Below are positions 37,111 through 46,826 of a stretch of DNA of 64,000 nt, one piece after another. The stretch comes from Rahnella aquatilis CIP 78.65 = ATCC 33071 (GTDB lineage: Bacteria > Pseudomonadota > Gammaproteobacteria > Enterobacterales > Enterobacteriaceae), in NCBI RefSeq assembly GCF_000241955.1, contig NC_016835.1, positions 372,001-436,000 on the forward strand, given 5' to 3'. The notes beneath the pieces are model-generated. The model did not search any database, was not told the origin of the DNA, and saw nothing but the letters and a program-made list of their open reading frames with translations. The position numbers and the translations under genes are program-made. How positions within the stretch are numbered: the stretch's first letter is position 1; each line of letters opens with the position of its first letter.

Positions 37111-37116
37111 TCCCCT

Positions 37117-37164
37117 GCCCGCGCCGGAACTTATCGGGTTTCAGGCGCGGGCGTTTTTGTTTTT
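37117..37164 (+). terminator. Terminator after the propeller gene
   Basis: GCCCGCGCC pairs perfectly with GGCGCGGGC across an 18-base loop and runs into a T-rich tract. It overlaps the 3' end of the convergent DMT transporter gene. Confidence 0.8.
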
Positions 37165-38054
37165 CCCGTCACTGACTTTCCGGGGCTGAGGACCAGCCAC
37201 ACCGCCACACAAATCAGAATGCCGCCCGCGAAAAAACCTTCCGATAGCTTTTCATTAAGCAGCAGATAACCCCACAGAATACCGAACGGCGGGATCAGAA
37301 ACGTCACCGTCATGCTGCGCAGCGGGCCGATATCGGCTATCAGGCGGAAATACAGAATGTACGCCCATGCCGTACAGATAAACCCGACCGCCAGCACACA
37401 GAGCCAGACCAGTGGCTGTGCCCAGCTGACCGGCGCTTCGGTTGCTGAGGTATAGAGGAAAAAAGGCAACAGGAATAGTGTTGCGCCGAGCTGGCTACCG
37501 GTCGCCACCAGTTTGGGATCCAGCCCGCCGCGTTCGGTGATCCAGCGGCGTGTCAGGAAACCGGCTACCGCATAACAGCCGGTCGCCACCAGGCAGGCGA
37601 TGACGCCCGCCAGTAATTGCGGCACCGATTCCGCGCTGCCGGTGGTGGTCAGCAAGGTAATGCCGAACAGGCCGGTGAGTACACCGAGCGCTTTTTTCAG
37701 CGTTACGGTTTCATGAAAGAATAAACCGCCGAGCACGACACCCATCAGCGGCGTGGTGGCGTTGAGAATGGCGGAATACCCTGCGGGTAACCAACGTGCT
37801 GCCAGACAATACATCAGAAAAGGCAGACCGGAGTTGATCACCCCGAGCAGCAGCGAGCGGCCAAATTTATGCTGATAATCACGCGGCGTTCTCATTACCG
37901 CCAGGATCACTACCAGCCCGACAAACCCGAACAGTACCCGCAGAAACGCCGTGTTGATGGCGCCGAACGCCGGGGCCGCCACGCGCATAAACAGAAAACT
38001 GCCGCCCCAGATCGCCGCCAGCAGTAGCAGTCGGCAATAATCCCCACTTTTCAT
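37131..38054 (-). CDS. EamA-type DMT superfamily transporter
   Basis: A 307-residue membrane protein with ten predicted helices in two EamA repeats (AAIWGGSFLFMRVAAP near the N-terminus, and the second repeat from about residue 150). Such proteins export or import small metabolites such as amino acids or purines. Substrate not deducible. It is transcribed alone, divergent from the ComB-like gene. Confidence 0.85.
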   Translation of the reverse strand: MKSGDYCRLLLLAAIWGGSFLFMRVAAPAFGAINTAFLRVLFGFVGLVVILAVMRTPRDYQHKFGRSLLLGVINSGLPFLMYCLAARWLPAGYSAILNATTPLMGVVLGGLFFHETVTLKKALGVLTGLFGITLLTTTGSAESVPQLLAGVIACLVATGCYAVAGFLTRRWITERGGLDPKLVATGSQLGATLFLLPFFLYTSATEAPVSWAQPLVWLCVLAVGFICTAWAYILYFRLIADIGPLRSMTVTFLIPPFGILWGYLLLNEKLSEGFFAGGILICVAVWLVLSPGKSVTGKTKTPAPETR

Positions 38055-38193
38055 TCACATCCCCTATTGAATATTGTCTGATGTCTTGTTTTATTGATGC
38101 AGGCGAACAACTAAAACGTGTTAATCAGTGTAGTGAATGTTTCGCCCGAAAAACCCTCTTTTTCTTGCTTTGTTATTCTGATGAAGGCCTGTA

Positions 38194-38916
38194 ATGACTG
38201 ATTTCTCACAAGCTGATTTTGACGTGCGTCTGGAATGGGGCGCGCAGGCGGTGGATCATCTGGCGGCAGAGGTCGACTGCATTGTGATTATTGATGTCAT
38301 GTCGTTTTCCACCTGCGTGAGTGTAGCGAATGAACGCGGTGGTGTGATATTCCCCTATCCATGGAAGGACGCCAGCGCGCAGCAATATGCTGTTGAGCGA
38401 AATGCACAGTGTGCGCAGTTTGACCGGCGTTTTCAGGGGCCGGGTTTTACCCTTTCGCCCTGCTCACTTCAGGAGATGGCTACCGGAACGCGGCTGGTAT
38501 TACCCTCGCCGAACGGATCGGCGCTGACGTTTAAAGCCAAAATACACAATGCGGCGATTTTCACCGCCTGCCTGCGCAATCTCACTGCGACGGCGTGTGC
38601 ATGCAAAAAGTATCAGCGCATTCTGGTGATCCCCGCCGGTGAAAAATGGCCGGACAACAGTCTTCGTCCGGCGCTTGAAGATCTGGTCGCTGCAGGGGGA
38701 TTAATTTCACGTTTACAAAATCGCCAGTTGTCAGCAGAAGCCCGCGCGGCAAAGGCGGTTTATCAAAACCTCACGCTGGAAAAACTTGCTGATTGCGGCT
38801 CCGCACGTGAACTCACCCGACGAGGTTTTTCAGCCGATGTCACGTTGTGTCTGCAGGAAGATGTCAGTGATTTCGCCTGTCAGTTACAGGGGGAGTTTTT
38901 CACCGCGGTCAGCTAA
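38194..38916 (+). CDS. ComB-like 2-phosphosulfolactate phosphatase family protein
   Basis: A 240-residue protein with ComB family landmarks: VIIDVMSFSTCV near residue 30, LPSPNGSALTF near 109, and AGEKWPDNSLRPALEDL near 148 with metal-binding acidic residues. In methanogens ComB makes sulfolactate for coenzyme M; enterobacteria lack that pathway, so the substrate here is probably a different phosphate ester. The next gene is a DHA2-type transporter on the same strand. Confidence 0.82.
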   Translation: MTDFSQADFDVRLEWGAQAVDHLAAEVDCIVIIDVMSFSTCVSVANERGGVIFPYPWKDASAQQYAVERNAQCAQFDRRFQGPGFTLSPCSLQEMATGTRLVLPSPNGSALTFKAKIHNAAIFTACLRNLTATACACKKYQRILVIPAGEKWPDNSLRPALEDLVAAGGLISRLQNRQLSAEARAAKAVYQNLTLEKLADCGSARELTRRGFSADVTLCLQEDVSDFACQLQGEFFTAVS

Positions 38917-39046
38917 GTGTAAAAATCGCTCTTTTTGATCCTCAGTTGATCTATAACCCGGCTGAAGGTGTGTGATAGGTTTAATACTTATCATCTATCT
39001 TTTGCTGTGCCTTGCAGCGAGTGGTTTTTTTCCGGGACAGAACACA

Positions 39047-40492
39047 ATGAGCCACAGTAAACCGGATGCGTCAGAACATCCGCAGGAAGAGTCCGCCGTT
39101 AATTCCGGGATCTCCGTTATTGCTTTATTGGTTGCCGCTGCTTTCTTCATGGAGTTTATTGACGGTACGGTGATTGCCACCGCATTGCCGCAAATGGCGA
39201 TTTCTTTCGGGGTGTCTGCTGTTGATCTTAACGCCGGAATGAGCGCCTATATGCTCACGCTGGCAGTACTGATCCCTGCCAGCGGCTGGGCGGCGGAACG
39301 TTTTGGGGCCCGCAACGTCTTCACCTTTGCCCTCGCCGTCTTTACGCTGGCCTCGCTGTTTTGTGCGATGGCGTCCGGCGTCCGTGAATTCATCATTTTG
39401 CGTATTATTCAGGGGATCGGCGGCGCGCTGATGGTGCCGGTCGGGCGTCTTACGGTGCTGAAAACGACGCCGAAACCGCAGCTTATTAAAGCTATCGCTA
39501 CCCTGACCTGGCCTGCGCTGGTGGCACCGATCCTCGGGCCGCCGCTCGGCGGATTTATCACGCATTATGCCTCGTGGCACTGGATTTTCTATATCAATGT
39601 GCCGCTCGGGATTATCGCGATGATGCTGGCGTGGCGTCTGTTCCCGCAGGCACCTTCCGCTGAGCCGAAGCATTTCGACAAACCGGGCTTTGTTCTCACC
39701 GGGCTGGCGATGCTTTCGCTGGTGACTGGCCTGGAGCTGATCAGTCAGGACCACATTTTATGGACTGTTGCCATACTGTTGCTGGCGGCAGGTGCGGCGC
39801 TTTCGGTTCTGGCTATCCGGCATCTTTATCGCGCCCCCGCGCCGATGGTGCACCTCGGGACGATAGTCATTCCGACGTTTCGTATCTGCATGGGAGGCGG
39901 TTCGCTGTTTCGCGTGACAATCAGCGCCGTGCCGTTCCTGTTGCCGCTGATGTTGCAGGTCGGGTTTGGCATGGATCCCTTTCATGCCGGTTTGCTGGTG
40001 CTGGCGGTATTTGCCGGTAATCTGGCGATGAAACCGGCGACCACGCCGCTGATCCGCCGTTTCGGCTTCCGTCCGGTGCTGATAGTGAATGGTTTGCTGA
40101 GTGTTTTCTCCCTGCTCTTCTGCGCGTTCCTGACGCCGGGTACGCCTGACTGGCTGGTGATGTTATTGTTGTTTCTCGGCGGCCTGAGCCGTTCGATGCA
40201 GTTCACCGGCATCAGTACGCTGGCGTTTTCCGACGTGCCTGCGAAACAAATGGCTGATGCCAACACGTTGTTCAGCACGGTGCTGCAACTGTCTGTCGGG
40301 CTTGGGATCACCGTCGGCGCGCTGGGCACACGTCTGGGTGAGCAGCTGACTGACCTCCTGCACTGGAGCGATATTCCGGGCATGAGTTTTAAAATTTCCT
40401 TTGTGGTCATTGCCGTGCTGACGCTGATCGGCTGGCTGGATATGCTGCGGCTCCAACCGGATGCGGGTGCATCCGTTTCAGGCAAAAAATGA
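39047..40492 (+). CDS. MFS transporter, DHA2 (14-helix multidrug) family
   Basis: A 481-residue transporter (ATALPQMAISFGVS at helix 1, loop motif WAAERFGARNVF, and motif C with APILGPPLGGFI). DHA2 members export drugs and lipophilic cations. The start at 39047 (MSHSKPDASE) is preferred over 38972, which would add an extra helix. It follows the ComB-like gene by 130 bases. Substrate unknown. Confidence 0.85.
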   Translation: MSHSKPDASEHPQEESAVNSGISVIALLVAAAFFMEFIDGTVIATALPQMAISFGVSAVDLNAGMSAYMLTLAVLIPASGWAAERFGARNVFTFALAVFTLASLFCAMASGVREFIILRIIQGIGGALMVPVGRLTVLKTTPKPQLIKAIATLTWPALVAPILGPPLGGFITHYASWHWIFYINVPLGIIAMMLAWRLFPQAPSAEPKHFDKPGFVLTGLAMLSLVTGLELISQDHILWTVAILLLAAGAALSVLAIRHLYRAPAPMVHLGTIVIPTFRICMGGGSLFRVTISAVPFLLPLMLQVGFGMDPFHAGLLVLAVFAGNLAMKPATTPLIRRFGFRPVLIVNGLLSVFSLLFCAFLTPGTPDWLVMLLLFLGGLSRSMQFTGISTLAFSDVPAKQMADANTLFSTVLQLSVGLGITVGALGTRLGEQLTDLLHWSDIPGMSFKISFVVIAVLTLIGWLDMLRLQPDAGASVSGKK

Positions 40493-40542
40493 ATCGCTGC
40501 TCTATGACAGGTCTTGATAATTAACCTCTTTGGGAGAACTCA

Positions 40543-41433
40543 ATGTTCACAGGATTAAGTGCTTTTCCTCTTACACCGCTGACTGAAAAAGGTATTGATG
40601 AGAAATCCTTTGTCAGGCTGATGGAACGCCTGGTTGCCGCCGGTGTGGATTCCATCGGTGCGCTCGGCTCGACGGGCAGTTATGCCTATCTGAAGCACAG
40701 TGAGCGTGACCGTGTTGCGCGGCTGGCGGTGGAACACGCCGGGGGTATTCCTGTGATGGTCAGTATCGGGTCAGTGCGCACCTCTGATGTGCTGCATCTG
40801 GCAGAAGATGCCCAGCGGGCGGGCGTCAGCGCGGTATTACTGGCGCCGGTGTCGTATCAGAAACTCACCAGTGATGAAGTATTTACGCTGTACGAAACGG
40901 TCACCCGCCATCTTTCGGTGCCACTGTGTGTTTATGATAATCCGGGGACGACGAATTTCGATTTCACCGACGAGCTTTATGTGCGTATCGCGCAATTGCC
41001 CCATGTTGCCAGTATCAAAATCCCCGGTTTGTCTGCTGATCCGGTTACTACCCGCAATCGGCTGGATGAACTCCGTCTGCTTGTGCCTTCCCATGTGACA
41101 CTGGGGGCAGCGGGTGATCTGGCGGCGGCAACGGTGCTGACGCAAGGCGGCGATGTCTGGTATTCGGTGATTGCCGGATTGTTCCCTGAAATTCCGCTGG
41201 CGATCACCCGCGCGGCGCAAAATGGCGATGCCCAGACTGCGCTGGCGCTGTCGGCACGTCTGGAACCGCTTTGGGCATTATTCCGCCAGCATGGTAGCCT
41301 GCGGGTTGTCGCCGCGGCAGCGGAAATTCTCGGTATTGTTTCTGCGCCTTGTTTACCGTTACCGCTTCAGTCGTTGTCGGGCGATGCGCGTCAGCATCTC
41401 ATCTCAGTTCTGGAGACCTTATTTCAGAACTGA
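40543..41433 (+). CDS. Dihydrodipicolinate synthase/N-acetylneuraminate lyase family aldolase
   Basis: A 296-residue TIM-barrel class I aldolase. Gly-Ser-Thr-Gly (LGSTGSYAYL) is near residue 45. The catalytic Tyr is in VYDNPGTT near 134 and the Schiff-base Lys in VASIKIPG near 162. The family condenses or cleaves pyruvate-derived compounds. It is not the housekeeping DapA by sequence detail, so a catabolic role is likely. Good Shine-Dalgarno (GGGAG). A 13-bp hairpin follows. Confidence 0.85.
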   Translation: MFTGLSAFPLTPLTEKGIDEKSFVRLMERLVAAGVDSIGALGSTGSYAYLKHSERDRVARLAVEHAGGIPVMVSIGSVRTSDVLHLAEDAQRAGVSAVLLAPVSYQKLTSDEVFTLYETVTRHLSVPLCVYDNPGTTNFDFTDELYVRIAQLPHVASIKIPGLSADPVTTRNRLDELRLLVPSHVTLGAAGDLAAATVLTQGGDVWYSVIAGLFPEIPLAITRAAQNGDAQTALALSARLEPLWALFRQHGSLRVVAAAAEILGIVSAPCLPLPLQSLSGDARQHLISVLETLFQN

Positions 41434-41480
41434 AGCACTGTCTGAAAGCGGGGATTATTAATTAAGCTTCTTTATAAAAT

Positions 41481-41509
41481 TAATGACATTCACAGCGTGA
41501 ATGTCATTA
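41481..41509. terminator. Hairpin after the DapA-like gene
   Basis: A perfect 13-bp stem (AATGACATTCAC core) with an AGC loop, 47 bases after the stop; only a short T run follows. Confidence 0.65.
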
Positions 41510-41674
41510 TCTTACTGAGAGTTACCCTTTCGTTTTATCCTTGCGTGATATCACTTTTTTTTGATTTTAATGGGTCGGAATAAATCGCTTTCTATTATTA
41601 TTCGTCGCGGCTGTAAGGATATTTTCAGCCGCGCGGAGAGGTTTGTTTTTAACTGAAAGTCAAAAGGAATGATA

Positions 41675-42082
41675 ATGCCATACGGTGATAATGGTCAGGG
41701 ACTCTTTCGCAGAGGGCAACTTGAGCAACAAATAATCAGAACCACGAAATTCTCGATTTATGCGCAAGCGGTGTATTGCGTTAACAGAATGCTGCGCGAG
41801 GCCAATGTCGGTATTTCGGAACAGGCATATCAGAGTATCTCACGCAATATTACTGCGGTGACAAATGGACGCCTTTACGAAACATCGGCTTCACTTTCAG
41901 AAGCACGGGTATTTGCACGTGATACGGTAGGGGCGATAAAAGCAGGTGATTTTACATCGGCGGCGATCACCGCAAGTGGCGTCGCGATCAATGCGATTGG
42001 TGGCCCTTTATTTTTCGGACACTATGACCGTAATAAATTGATCGCTATAGAACGTCATCTGTACGATAACTTCCACCTGTAA
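41675..42082 (+). CDS. Hypothetical protein, unrecognised
   Basis: A 135-residue protein with no signal peptide. The C-terminal half (SAAITASGVAINAIGGPLFFG) is small-residue-rich and could insert in or associate with membranes. ATG at 41675 is chosen because the AAAAGG sits 7 bases upstream; the ATG at 41669 is too close. It lies alone between the aldolase gene and the convergent fimbrial operon, and is AT-rich like the fimbrial genes. No family assigned. Confidence 0.6.
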   Translation: MPYGDNGQGLFRRGQLEQQIIRTTKFSIYAQAVYCVNRMLREANVGISEQAYQSISRNITAVTNGRLYETSASLSEARVFARDTVGAIKAGDFTSAAITASGVAINAIGGPLFFGHYDRNKLIAIERHLYDNFHL

Positions 42083-42093
42083 TTTTCAAATCG

Positions 42094-42130
42094 CAAAAAA
42101 ACGGGGGCAGATAACGCCGGGTTGCCCCCG
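42094..42130 (-). terminator. Terminator of the fimbrial operon
   Basis: CGGGGGCA/TGCCCCCG stem; on the minus strand it is followed by seven T residues. It lies 77 bases after the tip-protein stop codon, and between convergent genes. Confidence 0.85.
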
Positions 42131-42206
42131 CAACTTAACCGTACACTCTTTCCTTTTTCGCGCTATGCGCACAAATAACCTTCCCGGTTTAATCCTTCTC
42201 TCTCTA

Positions 42207-43343
42207 TCAATCCACGGTAGGTGTTGTTGGCGTGAAAATAACAGTAAGCACCCCACGATAATGACCCGCGTTTTTATCTTTTATATAAAACTTATCGACA
42301 CTGAAAACCAGTGGCGTTGGGACACACAAAACCGGATAAGTGATGGACGGCAATCTGACGGGTCTGATCAGATTTTGATTTATCTGCGTCCAGACGATAG
42401 TTTCATTATTATTTACCTTACGCATACCTCTGGTTTCCGGGTCTCGTAGCAAGACATGGTAATCGATACGGTCCCTTTCCGGGCCTCTTTCTCCCCCGTC
42501 TCTGAAAATTGAAAAATCTGACGCAGCACGTCCGGGGGGAAGATCGCCTTCGTCTTTTAGCCGTACCTCATAACGTGTACTGTTGGCGTTGTAACCATCG
42601 TACAGGCACATATCTAACGTTGTGCTATCCTGGGCAAAAGGGCTTTCATCGGGGGCACCATGCGGTCGTAAATCGAGTTCGACTAACGGCGTCGCACTGC
42701 TGAATGCGGGGAAATAAATATCAATATGGCTGGGGTCAGTCACATTTAAATTAATATGCGCATTAAAATCTGCCAGAAACTGGTTTTGCCATTGCATTAA
42801 TTTGAGATGTAAATCAGCCTGCCACAAACCACCCACAGGCAGTTTTGACAGTTCTGCTGCAGGGATATACACCGTTAATGTTGCTTCTGACGATTTTGCG
42901 CCGCCATATCCCTGGCAGGTTGAGTCCACCCCTGAGTAAATTTCCAACTTCCCTTCATCGTAACAAGAACCCCCATCGATGTGATACTTAACTACACGAT
43001 AGCCCGATAGATTGAGAGTAATGCGCATTCCACTGCGTTTTTCAATGAACAGTAGAGGAATGGTCGTTTCTCCCGAGTGACCCCAGAGTTGTGAATCCTG
43101 ACATTCTCCATATTTTGGATCGGAACTGCTCCCGCATATCCAGCCATTTTTTCCCCACTTACCCGGATCGTCAGAATCATATCCACCAGATTCATTTGAC
43201 CATATGGAAATATTTCCGGAAGGCGGTGACATTCGATCAAAAGTACGTTCTATACTCACTGTACTCGGCGCGGGAGGCCTGATGGCTGCATGTAATATAA
43301 AAGCCACTGACCACAAAAATAAGGCTGTAATTACACGGTTCAT
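42207..43343 (-). CDS. CfaE/CblD-like fimbrial tip protein
   Basis: A 378-residue exported protein with a signal peptide (MNRVITALFLWSVAFILHA). It matches tip subunits of CS1/CFA-I-type fimbriae in position and in the C-terminal segment rich in beta strands (YEVRLKDEGDLPPG, then PVLCVPTPLVFSV). Cysteines near SCYDEG and STCQGYG suggest a disulfide-stabilised adhesin domain. Its start overlaps the usher stop by one base (TAATG), so the two are coupled. Confidence 0.75.
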   Translation of the reverse strand: MNRVITALFLWSVAFILHAAIRPPAPSTVSIERTFDRMSPPSGNISIWSNESGGYDSDDPGKWGKNGWICGSSSDPKYGECQDSQLWGHSGETTIPLLFIEKRSGMRITLNLSGYRVVKYHIDGGSCYDEGKLEIYSGVDSTCQGYGGAKSSEATLTVYIPAAELSKLPVGGLWQADLHLKLMQWQNQFLADFNAHINLNVTDPSHIDIYFPAFSSATPLVELDLRPHGAPDESPFAQDSTTLDMCLYDGYNANSTRYEVRLKDEGDLPPGRAASDFSIFRDGGERGPERDRIDYHVLLRDPETRGMRKVNNNETIVWTQINQNLIRPVRLPSITYPVLCVPTPLVFSVDKFYIKDKNAGHYRGVLTVIFTPTTPTVD

Positions 43344-46030
43344 TATTCATCACCTTCTTTATTTGATGCCGTTTCAATATCGCGCCGGGATTTTAGCTTC
43401 ACCAGTAATTGTTCATTCACTTCTGCAGGTAAGCTGTCACGTTTGATCAACTGACACGAAGACTCTCCGACATAGCGCACGGTCCCCCTTTGCTTCTTTA
43501 TTTGCAAAGGGCACTGGTAAATAACGTCACCGGATAAGAGATACAGTGCCGGGGCTTTGGTCGCCATTTCTGCAGTAAAGCCACCATCATCGCTGAGCAT
43601 TAACATTTTGCTGTTCAGCCCGATAATAATATTATTGCTGGCTGACTGAGGTAAAATAAGCTGACCTATATAACCGTAGCGGTGTTCAACAACAACGCTA
43701 CGTAAGCGCATTTTTCCAGGTAATAACATAATATTCCGCTCACCTGCCCCGTTGAGAATATTGGTTGAGCTGTCCGTATTCAGGGGGGCGCTGCTATCGC
43801 TAACAGCAACTGTCGTCGGTTCAAATCCTGTTGTCGGAAATAATGCGGATCCGCCTCGGGATATATGAGCCGTACGGTTACCTGATACTTGTGCATCAAT
43901 GGCGATTCCGTCGTCTTCATCACTCAGGTCATCAATATTAACCAGCACTGCTGACGCAGGTTCACTGATTCCGGCGCTTCCCCAGTGGACTCCCTTAGTA
44001 CTCGCAGCAAAGCTTGAGCTCCATGAACCACTAAAGGCGGAGGTGTGTTTGTTATATTCATTATCATAACTGTCTGATAGAACAGCACTTACATTGCCGT
44101 ACTGCCCTTCCATTCGGCCACTTAAGCCAGTATCAAGAGTGTCAGTATTAATCCCTCCAGCTTCCAGAGTCAGTTCTTTATGCTGATTTTGGTCGCGGTA
44201 CCACGAATGTGAGACGTTGTATGACAATTGCGAGGACTGATCCTGACTGTCGCGATAATCTGTACTTAAGCGTGTTGACTGACTTTTCCCTAAGTTGTCT
44301 TGCCGTGGTGCCTGACTTAGTGTGAGAGAAAGATAAACACCGTTATCAATGCCATCGTAGCCATCATCATCACGACGAAATAATCCAAAGGTACCGTTGT
44401 AAACCCAGTCGGCCTGAGTAAACGCCCGGGATGCACTGAACTGAAGGGTTCTGGACGTAGATTCTTCGGTGGTTTGCTCAAGGATATTATCCTCAAAAGA
44501 TTTATCCCGTTGCCAGGACATGTCGTCGCTGGCATGGTTTTGCGTCTGGATATACCCGAACATCAGGTTCCAGGACAGAACATTGCTGGTGAGCGTTGTG
44601 TTAATGCTTTCATAACAGCTCTGACTCGTATAATCATTATTGTCATTTTGGCCTGAGTCTGAACAATCATCACCTGAAGAAGAATAGCGATAGACGCTGA
44701 GTGATGGCCAGTCACCAACTGACCAGCTAAGCTGTTCGCTGTCACCTTTGTTGCCATCAGAACTACGAAATACCCTGCCGTTAAAATTTGGCGTGCCAGC
44801 CAGACCTAAATCTGGGGAATAATCAAAACCTGTCTCTGCATAAGTATTGCTCTGGACGGCCGCACTACCAACAGTAAAAGATAGCGCAGGCGTGAAGGGG
44901 ACCCGCAGGCCCGCCTGAAATGCCGTATTTTCGTTTGTGTCTGAATCCGTAATTTTACCTCCCTGTGCAAACCAGTGGATGCTGCCATCATCCAGCGAAC
45001 CTGTTTTACTGAAAGGAGAATTTTCAGTGCGGACCAGCTGATTACTCTCATATATGCGAAGTTGCACGCTATAACTGCCAGAGGGAAATAATGAGGTATC
45101 AATGCTCTGGTTACCGGGAGAAAGATAAAATGTACCTAGCAACTGATCGTTGCGGTACGCATCTACCCGTGAGTTTCGGGTTAATAAAACATTCAATGGC
45201 GTCCCCTGACTGGCAACTTCGCGGTTCAGGTAGCTGAGCGTCGTGCCGATCCTGACACCATCAATGGCACCCAAGGGTAAGAAGGAAAAATTAAAACTTC
45301 CGCCCTGGCTATTAAATAACATCCGGTTATCCATACGACCAAGCTGAGAGTAATAACGTTGGCTGATGTCGTACCGATAATAAAGGTCATTTAAATCAGC
45401 CTCGTTATTGCTCTCATCTTCATTCTGAGCTGCAGAAAATGACCAGTCACCCCCAATGTAACTGTTATCGCTGATACCCAGTGCGCCCGCACCCTGAATA
45501 AAAAAGTTGCTGTAATCATCCTGCACAATTACATTCATATCTTGTTGATGTATGAAGGCATTGACGACATTATTGGTAGTGGGTTTTATATACAAATCAT
45601 TTCTTTCTGCATCCGCAAGCCACTCTTTTCGTATAAATAAGGTCACGCTCCCTTCACTGCTGTCATATATTACATCAATGCTTTTGCTTGCTATAAATCC
45701 ACAGCCTTTGCTTTGCTGCGCATTTGTACAGGCGAGAATATCATTGCGTGGAAAGGTATTATTCAGCAACTGACGTATAACTTTATAATCTTTGTCGTCC
45801 GGTTTTACGGAAAGTTGTAAAGCAGTAAGTACGCTTTCTGGGTTAATAAATTTGATACCATCCAGACTCACAATTGCATCATAAGAACCGATGTGTTTTC
45901 CTGCAACGATCACATCGACGCGTTCCTGCATTCCCTGAGATAGAATTTCGAATCCTGCAGGGATCTTCAGAGTGGATGCATCCACAGGAAATGTGAAAAA
46001 TGCGAATAAAATTATTAAGTTTTTTTTCAT
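43343..46030 (-). CDS. Outer-membrane usher, CfaC/TcfC type
   Basis: An 895-residue usher with a signal peptide (MKKNLIILFAFFTFPVDA), an N-terminal domain, a long central barrel (repeated aromatic strands between residues 190 and 700) and a C-terminal domain. The pattern fits alternate chaperone-usher systems such as TcfC and CfaC rather than the FimD class. It assembles and secretes the fimbria. There is no clear Shine-Dalgarno, and it is 185 bases after the major subunit gene, with a hairpin between them. Confidence 0.85.
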   Translation of the reverse strand: MKKNLIILFAFFTFPVDASTLKIPAGFEILSQGMQERVDVIVAGKHIGSYDAIVSLDGIKFINPESVLTALQLSVKPDDKDYKVIRQLLNNTFPRNDILACTNAQQSKGCGFIASKSIDVIYDSSEGSVTLFIRKEWLADAERNDLYIKPTTNNVVNAFIHQQDMNVIVQDDYSNFFIQGAGALGISDNSYIGGDWSFSAAQNEDESNNEADLNDLYYRYDISQRYYSQLGRMDNRMLFNSQGGSFNFSFLPLGAIDGVRIGTTLSYLNREVASQGTPLNVLLTRNSRVDAYRNDQLLGTFYLSPGNQSIDTSLFPSGSYSVQLRIYESNQLVRTENSPFSKTGSLDDGSIHWFAQGGKITDSDTNENTAFQAGLRVPFTPALSFTVGSAAVQSNTYAETGFDYSPDLGLAGTPNFNGRVFRSSDGNKGDSEQLSWSVGDWPSLSVYRYSSSGDDCSDSGQNDNNDYTSQSCYESINTTLTSNVLSWNLMFGYIQTQNHASDDMSWQRDKSFEDNILEQTTEESTSRTLQFSASRAFTQADWVYNGTFGLFRRDDDGYDGIDNGVYLSLTLSQAPRQDNLGKSQSTRLSTDYRDSQDQSSQLSYNVSHSWYRDQNQHKELTLEAGGINTDTLDTGLSGRMEGQYGNVSAVLSDSYDNEYNKHTSAFSGSWSSSFAASTKGVHWGSAGISEPASAVLVNIDDLSDEDDGIAIDAQVSGNRTAHISRGGSALFPTTGFEPTTVAVSDSSAPLNTDSSTNILNGAGERNIMLLPGKMRLRSVVVEHRYGYIGQLILPQSASNNIIIGLNSKMLMLSDDGGFTAEMATKAPALYLLSGDVIYQCPLQIKKQRGTVRYVGESSCQLIKRDSLPAEVNEQLLVKLKSRRDIETASNKEGDE

Positions 46031-46170
46031 GAGGTGAGATCACTGCATTTTTTATAGTAAATAAATATAAAAATGCTCATCCAACTATGAGCCCATTTGA
46101 GATTAAAGTTATTAGAAAGCAAAACAGTATTGTATTTTAACTTAATGGTTTATTCAGCAAGTATGAAATG

Positions 46171-46203
46171 AAGGCCTCAACAGACTCATCTGATTGAGGC
46201 CTT
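46171..46203. other. Hairpin between major subunit and usher genes
   Basis: AAGGCCTCAA pairs with TTGAGGCCTT, and inner CAGA/TCTG pairing extends the stem. On the minus strand no strong T tract follows. It sits just after the major pilin stop and probably lowers usher expression relative to pilin. Confidence 0.7.
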
Positions 46204-46215
46204 AAGGTTTATGAA

Positions 46216-46746
46216 TTAAATAGTAGTTGCATCCTGGAAGAGATAAATACTTACAACACCCTTATACATACCTGTTTCAACAGTACCTTTAGTCGCCTGA
46301 GAGATTTGCAATTCTTTTGCTACAGAACCGGTATTTGCTGCGTCGGCACCATTAGGGAACAGAACTGCAGTTGTTAAATCGATAGGGGTAGCAACGCTGA
46401 GTGCGTCCCCGCCCCAACTGACATTCAGTGGAATTGGATTTGCTTCTGGACCGGTATTATTAATTAGCTGAGGGTCTGTAATCAATTGCAAATGAACATC
46501 ACCAGCATCAGAAGTGGTTGCGTTGGACCAGATTTTAGTCATCATTGAAACAGGAGAGAGACCATTCCCTGGAATATATTGCATTTCAACAGACTTTGGT
46601 AATGCACTGCCATCAGATAATGTCATATCAATAGAAGCATCAACATTCGCGGTTACAGTAATGTCTTTCTGAACAGCAGAAGTCGTGCCAGTAAATGAAA
46701 CTAACAAAGCTGCAATTACCAGTGGTTTTACCATTGATTTTTTCAC
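46216..46746 (-). CDS. CfaB/CS1-type major fimbrial subunit
   Basis: A 176-residue pilin with a signal peptide (LVIAALLVSFTGTTSA) and a mature start VQKDITVTANVDASIDM, which matches CFA/I and CS1 pilins; NVSWGGDALS is the conserved mid-strand. The start is GTG at 46746 with AAGGA about 9 bases upstream; ATG at 46734 is the alternative. Expected to be the most abundant product of the operon. Confidence 0.88.
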   Translation of the reverse strand: MKKSMVKPLVIAALLVSFTGTTSAVQKDITVTANVDASIDMTLSDGSALPKSVEMQYIPGNGLSPVSMMTKIWSNATTSDAGDVHLQLITDPQLINNTGPEANPIPLNVSWGGDALSVATPIDLTTAVLFPNGADAANTGSVAKELQISQATKGTVETGMYKGVVSIYLFQDATTI

Positions 46747-46826
46747 GTTTTTCTTTCCTTGGGTTAGACTTAATTACCATATATATCATGATCACATTTC
46801 TGTGCTTCAATGATTACTTCAGGGGT

